From an uncultured bacterium (lineage in GTDB: Bacteria; Bacteroidota; Ignavibacteria; Ignavibacteriales; Melioribacteraceae): 55,815 nt of DNA. The position numbers and the translations under genes were made by a program. Positions 18,159 through 25,877 of the stretch are shown piece by piece. The first letter of the stretch is position 1. Each line of letters opens with the position of its first letter. The stretch is from the NCBI GenBank assembly GCA_937936675.1, contig CALDDL010000242.1, positions 1 to 55,815 of the forward strand, in the 5' to 3' direction. The notes under the pieces are model-generated. The model saw nothing but the letters and a program-made list of their open reading frames with translations. It had not been told where the DNA came from and searched no databases.

Positions 18159-18821
18159 TTACTTCGCTTTTGATTTAGGATTTTTTTTACGTGCTTCCTT
18201 AATTGAATCTTGAATGGCTTTATGTCTTGCCGCAGCCACAGAATCCGGTTGTTCCAGTACCAAAAACTCATTAAAACCAAACTGATCCTGCCCAGAACTA
18301 ACTAAAGCACCTCTTTCTAAATTACCGCGATTTTTCTTGCTACCCGAAATTGCATCATCAATATTAATGTTATTTCTGGGGTTAATCGGGAATTGATTTA
18401 CTGCACTTTGAGCTATTTGAGAATTATCTAAATCAGAATTTTTCTTTTCGGATTCTTTGGTTTTATTCGGTTCTACAATTTTATCTTCATTAACGGGTTT
18501 AGAGATTGAAGTGGCTTCTCTCGAAATATTTGCTTGGTATGGAAGCGGCTCTTGCATTAAAGGATCAATCTCATCAATATTGCTAAATGGGAACAACACG
18601 AATAACATAATTGCGGCGAAAGAAATACCTAATGCGGGGGCTAAAAACTTAAAGACACTAAATGATTTCTCTTTCTTTTCAGTTTTTTCAAATTGACCAT
18701 TTTGAATTATCATCATTAACTTAAATTCAAAATCATCGGGGGCGTTTACCTTCGGTAAATCTTTTAGATCATTAATTAAATTTTTGAATTTCTCATCTTT
18801 ATTGTAAAGGTTTTGATTCAT
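18159..18821 (-). CDS. Probable membrane anti-sigma factor partner of the ECF sigma factor
   Basis: 220 residues: an N-terminal cytoplasmic part of about 55 residues, one membrane helix (about 56-78), then a long polar Ser/Asn/Lys-rich part outside the inner membrane. This is the layout of anti-sigma factors, and the gene starts 3 bases after the ECF sigma gene. The zinc motif HxxxCxxC of the ZAS class is absent, so if it is an anti-sigma factor it is a zinc-free one. There is no DUF or catalytic motif I recognise. The call rests on context and topology. Confidence 0.65.
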   Translation of the reverse strand: MNQNLYNKDEKFKNLINDLKDLPKVNAPDDFEFKLMMIIQNGQFEKTEKKEKSFSVFKFLAPALGISFAAIMLFVLFPFSNIDEIDPLMQEPLPYQANISREATSISKPVNEDKIVEPNKTKESEKKNSDLDNSQIAQSAVNQFPINPRNNINIDDAISGSKKNRGNLERGALVSSGQDQFGFNEFLVLEQPDSVAAARHKAIQDSIKEARKKNPKSKAK

Positions 18822-18824
18822 AAG

Positions 18825-19409
18825 CTACTCGTGATAGATTTTTTTTAATAATTTTTGCAATTGTGTTCTCCCCCGATTAATTCTCGATTTTACAGTACCA
18901 ATCGAAAGTTCAGTAATATCAGCAATCTCTTCGTACGATAAATTTTCAATATCTCTTAAAATTACGACTTCACGATAAACCGGTTTCACTTTCAATAATG
19001 CTTTCTGAATAATATCGCTTTTAATTGAATTATCAGCAGCTCTTTCCGGAGAGATATACATTTTATCCTCTATTTGTGGCGTTCTTTCATCATCATCGCC
19101 CGAAACAGAAATAAAACTTCTTCTCCTTCTTCTTTTCAATTCGTTCTTTGCAAGATTTCCTGCGATAGTATATATCCAAGTAGAAAATTTTGCAAAGGAC
19201 TTATAAGAATCCTTATTCAAATAAAACTTAATCATCGTATCTTGAACAATATCAGTACACGCATCTCTATCTCCGACAAACCTAAAAACAAAATTTGTCA
19301 GAGGGTCTTTATATCGTTTAACTAAAATCTCGTAAGCTTCTATTGTGTTATTATCTTGAAACTCTTTTATGAGATCTTCGTCTTTTAGTTTGTCCAAATC
19401 ATTAATCAA
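18825..19409 (-). CDS. ECF (group 4) RNA polymerase sigma factor
   Basis: 194 residues with only regions 2 and 4. Region 2 includes FRFVGDRDACTDIVQDTMIKFY and STWIYTIAGNLAKNELKRRRRR (about 40-95); region 4 is VYREVVILRDIENLSYEEIADITELSIGTVKSRINRGR (about 140-178). It would direct RNA polymerase to extracytoplasmic-stress-type promoters and is probably held in check by the membrane protein encoded 3 bases downstream. The 78-base spacer before it from holA is the likely promoter region, possibly autoregulated. Confidence 0.95.
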   Translation of the reverse strand: MINDLDKLKDEDLIKEFQDNNTIEAYEILVKRYKDPLTNFVFRFVGDRDACTDIVQDTMIKFYLNKDSYKSFAKFSTWIYTIAGNLAKNELKRRRRRSFISVSGDDDERTPQIEDKMYISPERAADNSIKSDIIQKALLKVKPVYREVVILRDIENLSYEEIADITELSIGTVKSRINRGRTQLQKLLKKIYHE

Positions 19410-19487
19410 TATTTATACTTGCCTAATTATAAAATGTTTCAAAAAATAGTAAATTAATCGGAAAAATATTTGTTTCATTTAAAGAAA

Positions 19488-20501
19488 TTAAGATAATATC
19501 TCCGTAAGTAAAATGGTAATTATTGTTTTTGGGTCTGAGGCAGTAGTTTTTACCATTAAATCGGCTGATAAAAGTGCCTTAACGGATTTCATTAATCTTT
19601 TATGGTTGAAAACGCGCATACCTTTCTTGCAATTAATATAGTAGTATGGGCTGACATTAGCGATTTTGGCGGCGGCAAAATCATTTTGATGTAATGGCGC
19701 AAGTTCGTGAATCTGTGCAATGGTCGTTATAAATTTCGTTATAATTGTTATAATTTGAACGATCTCAAAATTACCATCTAATAAATTATATGCAATTTCC
19801 AAAGCTTTCGATTTATTTCCGGAAGCAATCTGATCTTGGAGGTTAAAAACTGTATATTCTTTTGTCGAAGAAGTTAATTTATTAATTGTCTCAACATCAA
19901 TATTGCCACCGGCATCAATATAATCGGAATATTTACGGAGCTGCATATCGATGAGACCTTTTTCTTCACCGACAATCTCGGTTACTAATAATGCATTTTC
20001 TTCACTAATCTTAAAATTCAATTCATTGCTTCTATGCAAAATCCAGTTTACTAATCCCTTTATATCTTTTTTTGGGGTTTCAAATAAAAACCCTTTATTT
20101 GCTAATTCAATGAATGGCTCTTTTAACGGTGAACTAATTTTTCCATAATTAATTAAAATCAAACAAGTAAATTCTGCCGGGTTACCAATATATTCACTTA
20201 ATAATTTCTTATCACTTACCTTTTCAAAATTTTTGACGGTTATTACTTTTTTTCCGTTTCCGAATGGGAATGCAATTGCCAGATCAAGTATCGAACTAAA
20301 ATTATCATTTTTTTCGATACTAAAAGATTCTTTATCAAAATCAGAAACAATTAATGTCTCTGCGAATTCAGTAATTTTGGAAGCTACTTCACTTATCAGA
20401 AAATCATCTTCACCCGATAATAAATAGACCGGAAGCAATTTATCTTTTGAAAGAGTTTTTAATGCATCATAAATTGGAGGAATAGATTGAGACTTAGACA
20501 T
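19488..20501 (-). CDS. holA: DNA polymerase III delta subunit
   Basis: 337 residues from the ATG at 20501. The longest frame runs 23 codons further upstream, but those codons lie over the small membrane-protein gene and look non-native, while MSKSQSIPPIYDAL then LPVYLLSGEDDFLI is the normal HolA start. Delta opens the beta sliding clamp within the clamp loader; the N-terminal AAA-like fold lacks Walker motifs as expected, and the C-terminal collar helices follow. The start overlaps the stop of the 40-residue gene by 8 bases, implying translational coupling. Confidence 0.9.
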   Translation of the reverse strand: MSKSQSIPPIYDALKTLSKDKLLPVYLLSGEDDFLISEVASKITEFAETLIVSDFDKESFSIEKNDNFSSILDLAIAFPFGNGKKVITVKNFEKVSDKKLLSEYIGNPAEFTCLILINYGKISSPLKEPFIELANKGFLFETPKKDIKGLVNWILHRSNELNFKISEENALLVTEIVGEEKGLIDMQLRKYSDYIDAGGNIDVETINKLTSSTKEYTVFNLQDQIASGNKSKALEIAYNLLDGNFEIVQIITIITKFITTIAQIHELAPLHQNDFAAAKIANVSPYYYINCKKGMRVFNHKRLMKSVKALLSADLMVKTTASDPKTIITILLTEILS

Positions 20502-20616
20502 TTTTAGATTTTTTCCCTTTTTCAAATTTAATGGCAGTTGAAACAAAAAAGATAAATCCGCCCCATACAATTCCTATGATTACAATTGCCACGATTATAG
20601 GTAAATAATTATTCAT
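20494..20616 (-). CDS. MetS-like small subunit of an NSS-family Na+ symporter (40 residues)
   Basis: A 40-residue ORF with one hydrophobic helix (PIIVAIVIIGIVWGGFIFFV, residues 6-25) followed by a basic tail with KFEKGKKSK. It overlaps the stop of the symporter gene by 8 bases and the start of holA by 8 bases. Size, WGG-containing helix and position directly behind a neurotransmitter:sodium symporter match the MetS small subunits that accompany MetP-type methionine/alanine importers. The match is from context and pattern, without a database search. It would be missed by gene callers with a length cut-off. Confidence 0.8.
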   Translation of the reverse strand: MNNYLPIIVAIVIIGIVWGGFIFFVSTAIKFEKGKKSKNV

Positions 20617-22072
20617 TTATAAACGACTTATTTAATTTTTTATTTAATAAGAATAATGAAACAAGAACAATAGTCCACTGAAAAACACAAGTAGCGAAGT
20701 TTTCCGAATGAAACGGATTAAGAAATTCTTTATCCCAAGAAATGGAAGAACTTAACCACCAGATAATAAGTACAATAGCTTGAATAGGTATCAAGTATTT
20801 TATAATAAAATTATACCACTTACCTATTTTTATATCACTTCCTTCTCCATTAATTAATTCAACTCGGAATTTATTTACGCCATATTTAATAACCGCAAAA
20901 GAAATAAAAGCTCCACTAAGAATAAGAGCCATGCCCCATACCCAATCCTGGTTTAATAAAAATCTAATATCTAAAGCCGAGGGGATGCCAAATGCGAATC
21001 CGATTATTGAAACAATAATTATTGCTTTCTTTTTATTTATTCCGAAATCAGATATTGATTTTGAAGCTAGTTCTACCATGGAGATTAAAGAAGTAAGTGC
21101 TGCGAAACTAAGTGCTAAAAAGAAAATTGTTGTAAAGAAATAATTAACTGAATAAGAATCTGATAAATTGGAGAATAATTTAGGAAGATAAATTAAAGTT
21201 AATCCTGTATTAGCTGGACCTGATTGTGAAATTTGAGAAAGAGGATCGCCCGATCCAAGAGCAAAAACAGTTGAGAAAATTATCATACCAGCCATTAAAG
21301 AAACAGAATTATTACCAAATCCCATAATCGCAGCATTTATAGAGATATCTTCTTGTTTCTTCATATAGACTGCATAAGTCATGATCAATCCCCAGCCGGC
21401 ACCCGTATCCCAAGCGTTTTGTGTGAGTGCATTTAGCCAAACTTTATAATCTAAAAGATACTCGGCTTTAGGTGTAAAAAAATATTTCAACCCCTCAAAA
21501 GCTCCCGGCAATGAAACAGCTCGAACCAATAAAATTAATATGATTATAAAAAGGAATGAGATAAGAACTTTATTTACTTTTTCGATTCCGTTACTTACCC
21601 CTCTTAAAACCACTACCGAAGCCACAGCTAGAGCTATAAAATTAAAAAAGACAGGGAGAGAACTTGTTGAAAATTGATTCCAGAACTGTAAATGATCCGG
21701 AGTACTAAGTAGTGAACCGGATACAGTACTATAGAGATAATAAAAGCACCAACCTGTAATAACTGCGTAGTAAAACATAATGGCAGTAGATACGAAAGCA
21801 ACCCAGCCTCCCATCCATCCATATTTACTTCCTGCCTTTTTAATAAAAGAACCGATTGGACCTTTGCGGGAATTTTTACCTAAGGCAAATTCAGTAATTA
21901 TTAATGGCACCGACCAAATAAACAGAAATATAACCCATGGGATTAAAAAAGAACCGCCGCCATTTTGGGCAACGATTCTTGAAAATCTCCATATATTACC
22001 TGTCCCAATTGAAATACCGAGAGCCGATAATATTAAACCCCATCTCGAAGTAAAGAAATCTTGCTTTTCCAA
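20609..22072 (-). CDS. Sodium-dependent amino-acid transporter (NSS/SNF family)
   Basis: 487 residues with about 11-12 hydrophobic helices. The family start is clear: RWGLILSALGISIGTGNIWRF (10-30) carries the unwound TM1 sodium/substrate site, and TQNAWDTGAGWGLIMTY in TM6 is the second unwound helix. Bacterial relatives co-transport amino acids with Na+ (LeuT, TnaT, MetP). The overlapping MetS-like gene downstream points to a MetP-like methionine/alanine importer, but the substrate is inference. Confidence 0.93.
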   Translation of the reverse strand: MEKQDFFTSRWGLILSALGISIGTGNIWRFSRIVAQNGGGSFLIPWVIFLFIWSVPLIITEFALGKNSRKGPIGSFIKKAGSKYGWMGGWVAFVSTAIMFYYAVITGWCFYYLYSTVSGSLLSTPDHLQFWNQFSTSSLPVFFNFIALAVASVVVLRGVSNGIEKVNKVLISFLFIIILILLVRAVSLPGAFEGLKYFFTPKAEYLLDYKVWLNALTQNAWDTGAGWGLIMTYAVYMKKQEDISINAAIMGFGNNSVSLMAGMIIFSTVFALGSGDPLSQISQSGPANTGLTLIYLPKLFSNLSDSYSVNYFFTTIFFLALSFAALTSLISMVELASKSISDFGINKKKAIIIVSIIGFAFGIPSALDIRFLLNQDWVWGMALILSGAFISFAVIKYGVNKFRVELINGEGSDIKIGKWYNFIIKYLIPIQAIVLIIWWLSSSISWDKEFLNPFHSENFATCVFQWTIVLVSLFLLNKKLNKSFINE

Positions 22073-22077
22073 TAATT

Positions 22078-22698
22078 CTATTTTTTCGTTACGTTAATTT
22101 TTTCAATTTTAATTTCTGAAAGTGGTTTATCCATGGCATTTGTTTTTGCATCACCAATCTGCTCAACTATATCAATTCCTGAAATAACTTTACCAAATAC
22201 TGTGTGTTTAGCATTTAACCAAGGAGTCGGTACTAAGGTGATAAAAAACTGACTAGTATTAGTATTTGGACCTCTATTTGCCATTGATAAGATACCTGCT
22301 GAATCATGGATTAGATTAGCATTGAATTCATCTTTAAATTCCCCTCCATAAATACTTTCACCGCCTGAACCTGTTGCCGTCGGGTCGCCAGTTTGAATCA
22401 TAAAATCTTTTATGACACGGTGAAACGTTACGTCATTATAATATCCGGTAACTGCTAATGTAACAAAATTCTTTACTGTCATTGGTGTCAACTTAGCATA
22501 TAATTCTGCTGAAAAATTTCCTTTATTTGTAAAAAATTCAGCAACTAATTTTTCATTAGCATTTACATTTAATAATTCATCTACTGTTTGTTTTTGTTCA
22601 TCTGTCATTTTATAAGTTCCTTCTTTTATTGATTCATCTTTATTACATGAAACTATGATAAGTGATATAAAAAGTATTAGAATAAATTTTAATTTCAT
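22078..22698 (-). CDS. Cyclophilin-type peptidyl-prolyl isomerase lipoprotein
   Basis: 206 residues. The N-terminus is a lipoprotein signal with lipobox LIIVSC (cysteine 18), so the mature protein is lipid-anchored and acts outside the inner membrane. The cyclophilin domain (about 47-205) has VTFHRVIKDFMIQTGDP, with the catalytic arginine in FHRV, then ANRGPNTNTSQFFI and HTVFGKVISG. It catalyses cis-trans isomerisation at prolines in exported proteins. It lies 5 bases before the symporter gene. Confidence 0.95.
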   Translation of the reverse strand: MKLKFILILFISLIIVSCNKDESIKEGTYKMTDEQKQTVDELLNVNANEKLVAEFFTNKGNFSAELYAKLTPMTVKNFVTLAVTGYYNDVTFHRVIKDFMIQTGDPTATGSGGESIYGGEFKDEFNANLIHDSAGILSMANRGPNTNTSQFFITLVPTPWLNAKHTVFGKVISGIDIVEQIGDAKTNAMDKPLSEIKIEKINVTKK

Positions 22699-22707
22699 AA
22701 AAAGCTC

Positions 22708-23556
22708 CTATGGCAGAATGATTCCTAAATTTAATAGCAAAATGATTATTGCTCCGATAACGATTCTATACAAGATAAAAACAAAAGTAGTATTTTTCTT
22801 TAAAAAGCGTAATAAAAATTCTATTGCCAGATAACCTGAAATGCCCGAAATTAATGTCGCAATAGTTAATGTTATTAAGCTATCTGGAGTAATAAACTCT
22901 AAAGCTTGATAAAATTGAAGCATACCACTTGCAAAAACTGCAGGGATACTCAAGAGGAAAGAAAATCTAGCAGCAGTCTCTCTTGTGAGCCCTAGAAAAA
23001 TACCTGCTGTAATTGTCGTACCGGAACGAGACGAACCGGGAATTAAAGATAATGCCTGAGCAAATCCAACTATTATTGAATCTTTCCAGCTTAGTTTTTC
23101 TTCTGTGCGCTCAAACTTCCCTACTTTTTCGGCAATCCATAATATTAATGCAAGTAAAATTAAGCTTCCCGAGATAACATATAAATTCTTCGTTAATACG
23201 CCTTCGATAATATCTTTGAATAAGAGTCCAATCACTACAACTGGTATAGTTCCAACGATAATAAACCAACCTAGTTTACTTTCACGACTCTGCACCTTAA
23301 TTATTTTTCTTTGGGTTAAATTATCTTTTACAAAATTCTGAAGAATTGAGAAAAGGTCTTTCCAAAAATAGATAATAACCGCTACCATCGTCCCTAGTTG
23401 GATTACTGCCATAAAACTTGTCCATTCTTTAGGATTATTTGGATCGATTACACCCATTAGTTTTCCGGCTAAAGTTAGATGTCCGGTACTGCTTATTGGT
23501 AAAAATTCTGTTAATCCTTGAACAATTCCAAGTATGATTGATTCAATAATGCTCAA
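22708..23556 (-). CDS. uppP: Undecaprenyl-diphosphatase
   Basis: 282 residues, BacA/UppP family, about eight membrane helices. It removes a phosphate from undecaprenyl diphosphate to recycle the lipid carrier for peptidoglycan and O-antigen. Active-site motifs: GLTEFLPISSTGH (E17, H26) and PGSSRSGTT (about 172-180). It lies 9 bases from the isomerase gene and close behind the beta-barrel gene. It functionally links to the O-antigen ligase-type gene elsewhere in the same run. Confidence 0.97.
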   Translation of the reverse strand: MSIIESIILGIVQGLTEFLPISSTGHLTLAGKLMGVIDPNNPKEWTSFMAVIQLGTMVAVIIYFWKDLFSILQNFVKDNLTQRKIIKVQSRESKLGWFIIVGTIPVVVIGLLFKDIIEGVLTKNLYVISGSLILLALILWIAEKVGKFERTEEKLSWKDSIIVGFAQALSLIPGSSRSGTTITAGIFLGLTRETAARFSFLLSIPAVFASGMLQFYQALEFITPDSLITLTIATLISGISGYLAIEFLLRFLKKNTTFVFILYRIVIGAIIILLLNLGIILP

Positions 23557-23567
23557 TTAATACTCCT

Positions 23568-24209
23568 TTATATCGAATATGAAATACCGATTTTAATTCC
23601 GACAGAAACTGAATTTAAATTTAGACTTTCTTTTGCTACGGGATCATAAATAAATCCAATAGAGTTATTTTTAGGACTGCCGGGAGTATCGTATCGAAGA
23701 CTGACTCCAATATTAGCAAATAAATTGCCGCTTAAAAGTGTATTCCCTTCGGCTTTAAGTAGGACGCCATAACCATTTGTCGTATAGTTTGTTGTAACAA
23801 AAAGTTTTTCGTCAAGTGAAACATAACGCAACCCTGCTCCACCACCAAACTTAAATTTATAACCATCTCCTTTTATAACGTAATAAGCAATAATAGAAGG
23901 GCGATGACTAATATATGATAATTCATACGAACCGCCAGGCCCGATAGATTGATTATATGAATCTAGTAATATATTATACTCAAAGGCTAATTGAAAATTT
24001 TCTTTAATATCATAACCTACTTCGCCGGAAAAAGATACTGAAGTTTTGAATGTTGCAAGATTATCTATTCCTCTGGCATAATTGGAATTAATGTAATCCC
24101 TGAACGAAGGAGTAGAGTTAAAATCTATTCCCATCCCAAGAGTAAAATCATACTGTGAGTAAACGCTCGAGGCAAAAGCAAACAAAAAAATTATAATTAT
24201 TTTTTTCAT
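23568..24209 (-). CDS. Outer-membrane beta-barrel protein, function unknown
   Basis: 213 residues. A signal peptide (residues 1-18, ending SSVYSQ) is followed by alternating hydrophobic/polar strands with many aromatic residues and glycines, and the last strand ends in an aromatic-rich VGIKIGISYSI. This pattern fits an 8- to 10-stranded barrel inserted by BAM. It starts 2 bases after the flippase-like gene. No specific family recognised. Confidence 0.75.
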   Translation of the reverse strand: MKKIIIIFLFAFASSVYSQYDFTLGMGIDFNSTPSFRDYINSNYARGIDNLATFKTSVSFSGEVGYDIKENFQLAFEYNILLDSYNQSIGPGGSYELSYISHRPSIIAYYVIKGDGYKFKFGGGAGLRYVSLDEKLFVTTNYTTNGYGVLLKAEGNTLLSGNLFANIGVSLRYDTPGSPKNNSIGFIYDPVAKESLNLNSVSVGIKIGISYSI

Positions 24210-24211
24210 CT

Positions 24212-25273
24212 TTAATTCATCCTTGATTTAAATACGCTGAAAAAATCCTCCCTAGGAGCTCCCTTCTTCTGATTTATCCTATTGACTAAAATTATAAGAA
24301 ATAAAGTCATTCCTATAAATAATACATAAGAGATAAAATGAGTTAATATAGCATAAGCTGCACTGAACTCGCTATTAAAATTATATAAAGTAGTCAGAAC
24401 AAGTATAGTGAGGATATGATAAGAGCCGGTGCCTCCCGGAGTAGGTATTAATACACCAATCGAACCAATAGTCATTAGCACCCATGCCATAGCAAAAGTA
24501 AAATGTCCGGTAGGAACATTAAAAAGAAAAAATCCGGTATATGTATTCAAAACATATACTACAATAATTAATGCCGAATAAAAAATTACCATTAAAAGAT
24601 CTTTCGTTGTCTTAATAGAAGAAAATCCTTCTATTAAAGAGTCAAAATTTTCTCTAATAAAATTTACGGTCCTTGGAGAGTAGTTGCTTAAATAACTAAA
24701 AAATCGATTGTTAATAAAATTCTTCTTTATAACGATAAGATATAGAATAAAAATTATCACAAAGACAGTAATAAAGGCTATTGTAATCGATAGTGGTAAC
24801 CAAGTTAATTCTCTGAATAGATCACCGGAATAAATATAAACGCTTATTACGGCAGCCAAAGAAAAGAAAAATATATCAATTACACGTTCTACAATAATAG
24901 ACCCGAACATTGAGGTACGAGAAAGCCCTTCCCATTTACCAAGAAATAAACCTTTATATACTTCGCCCAATCTAGGGACAACACAATTAACACCATAACC
25001 AATAATTACGGAAGCGAAAATAGTAAGCAAGGAAGTATCTGCTTTAATAGACTTAATCATCAGTTTCCATCGCACTGCACGAATATAATGAGAGAAGAGA
25101 AAAACAGCAGAATAAATTAATAACCAGAACCATGAAATTTTTTGAATATATCCAAATGCTTTTGATAGGTCAATATTATAAAAAGCCAATACAAGAAACA
25201 CTCCCATTAATAAAAACGGGAGTGAATATTTAATAGCTTTAATAAATTCTTTCTTAAAATTATCGAAGATCAA
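24212..25273 (-). CDS. YbhN/AglD-type flippase-like membrane protein (UPF0104)
   Basis: 353 residues, about eight membrane helices, with the family motifs IRAVRWKLMIKS near residue 65, GYGVNCVVPRLGEVYKG (about 93-109) and IPTPGGTGSYH (about 276-286). The family includes the transmembrane half of lysylphosphatidylglycerol synthase (MprF) and lipid flippase-like proteins, with no catalytic synthase domain here. It overlaps lolA by 14 bases, so the two are co-translated; a lipid transport role is plausible but not shown. Confidence 0.85.
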   Translation of the reverse strand: MIFDNFKKEFIKAIKYSLPFLLMGVFLVLAFYNIDLSKAFGYIQKISWFWLLIYSAVFLFSHYIRAVRWKLMIKSIKADTSLLTIFASVIIGYGVNCVVPRLGEVYKGLFLGKWEGLSRTSMFGSIIVERVIDIFFFSLAAVISVYIYSGDLFRELTWLPLSITIAFITVFVIIFILYLIVIKKNFINNRFFSYLSNYSPRTVNFIRENFDSLIEGFSSIKTTKDLLMVIFYSALIIVVYVLNTYTGFFLFNVPTGHFTFAMAWVLMTIGSIGVLIPTPGGTGSYHILTILVLTTLYNFNSEFSAAYAILTHFISYVLFIGMTLFLIILVNRINQKKGAPREDFFSVFKSRMN

Positions 25274-25877
25274 TAACCTGAATTCCTTTAGGAATTAAAA
25301 ATCTAAAATTGTTTTTAGGAAGCACTTGATTATACTTTACGTTATTAAGCTCGAAAATATATAAAGTACCAAGCAGATCGGTCATCTCGAATCGCTTGAT
25401 CTCGTAATCTTTATTGCTCCAAATTTTGACTGATTGAAATGGTAATTCATCATCTTTTGGCTTTAATTCTATTATAAAACTATCTTCATTGCTTTCGCTT
25501 TTATTCAAAAGCTTAACAACACAAAGAGGCGGATAATCGTAAATAAATTTCTCTAAAGAGAAAGTAGTGGGTTCATCTACCATATAACTTATAATTAATC
25601 TTTTCGATTTTTTATCAAAATTCCATAGAGTATCCCCGTCAGATATTATTATCTGATTTTTCATTTCAATTCTGAATTGATCCTTTTTTTGATAATAAAA
25701 CAATCCGGAACTCTTCATAATAGAGGATGAATTATTTGTTTTAATCGACTGATTATAATCGGCGATAAAATTTTCTCGTATTGCGAATTTATCCTGAATT
25801 TTTTTTAGAATCGTTCTTGGATTCTGTGCTTGGATAAAAAAAGGAATTAAAAAAAATATAAATATTATTCTTTTCAT
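25260..25877 (-). CDS. lolA: Outer-membrane lipoprotein carrier LolA
   Basis: 205 residues with a signal peptide (1-17, ending FIQAQ). LolA ferries lipoproteins through the periplasm to the outer membrane. The family order is visible: LKKIQDKFAIRENFIADYNQ, then SGLFYYQKKDQFRIEMKNQIIISDGDTLWNFDKKSKRLI, and LFELNNVKYNQVLPKNNFRFLIPKG near the end. The start overlaps the ftsK stop as ATGA. No lolB, lolC or lolD in the window. Confidence 0.9.
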   Translation of the reverse strand: MKRIIFIFFLIPFFIQAQNPRTILKKIQDKFAIRENFIADYNQSIKTNNSSSIMKSSGLFYYQKKDQFRIEMKNQIIISDGDTLWNFDKKSKRLIISYMVDEPTTFSLEKFIYDYPPLCVVKLLNKSESNEDSFIIELKPKDDELPFQSVKIWSNKDYEIKRFEMTDLLGTLYIFELNNVKYNQVLPKNNFRFLIPKGIQVIDLR

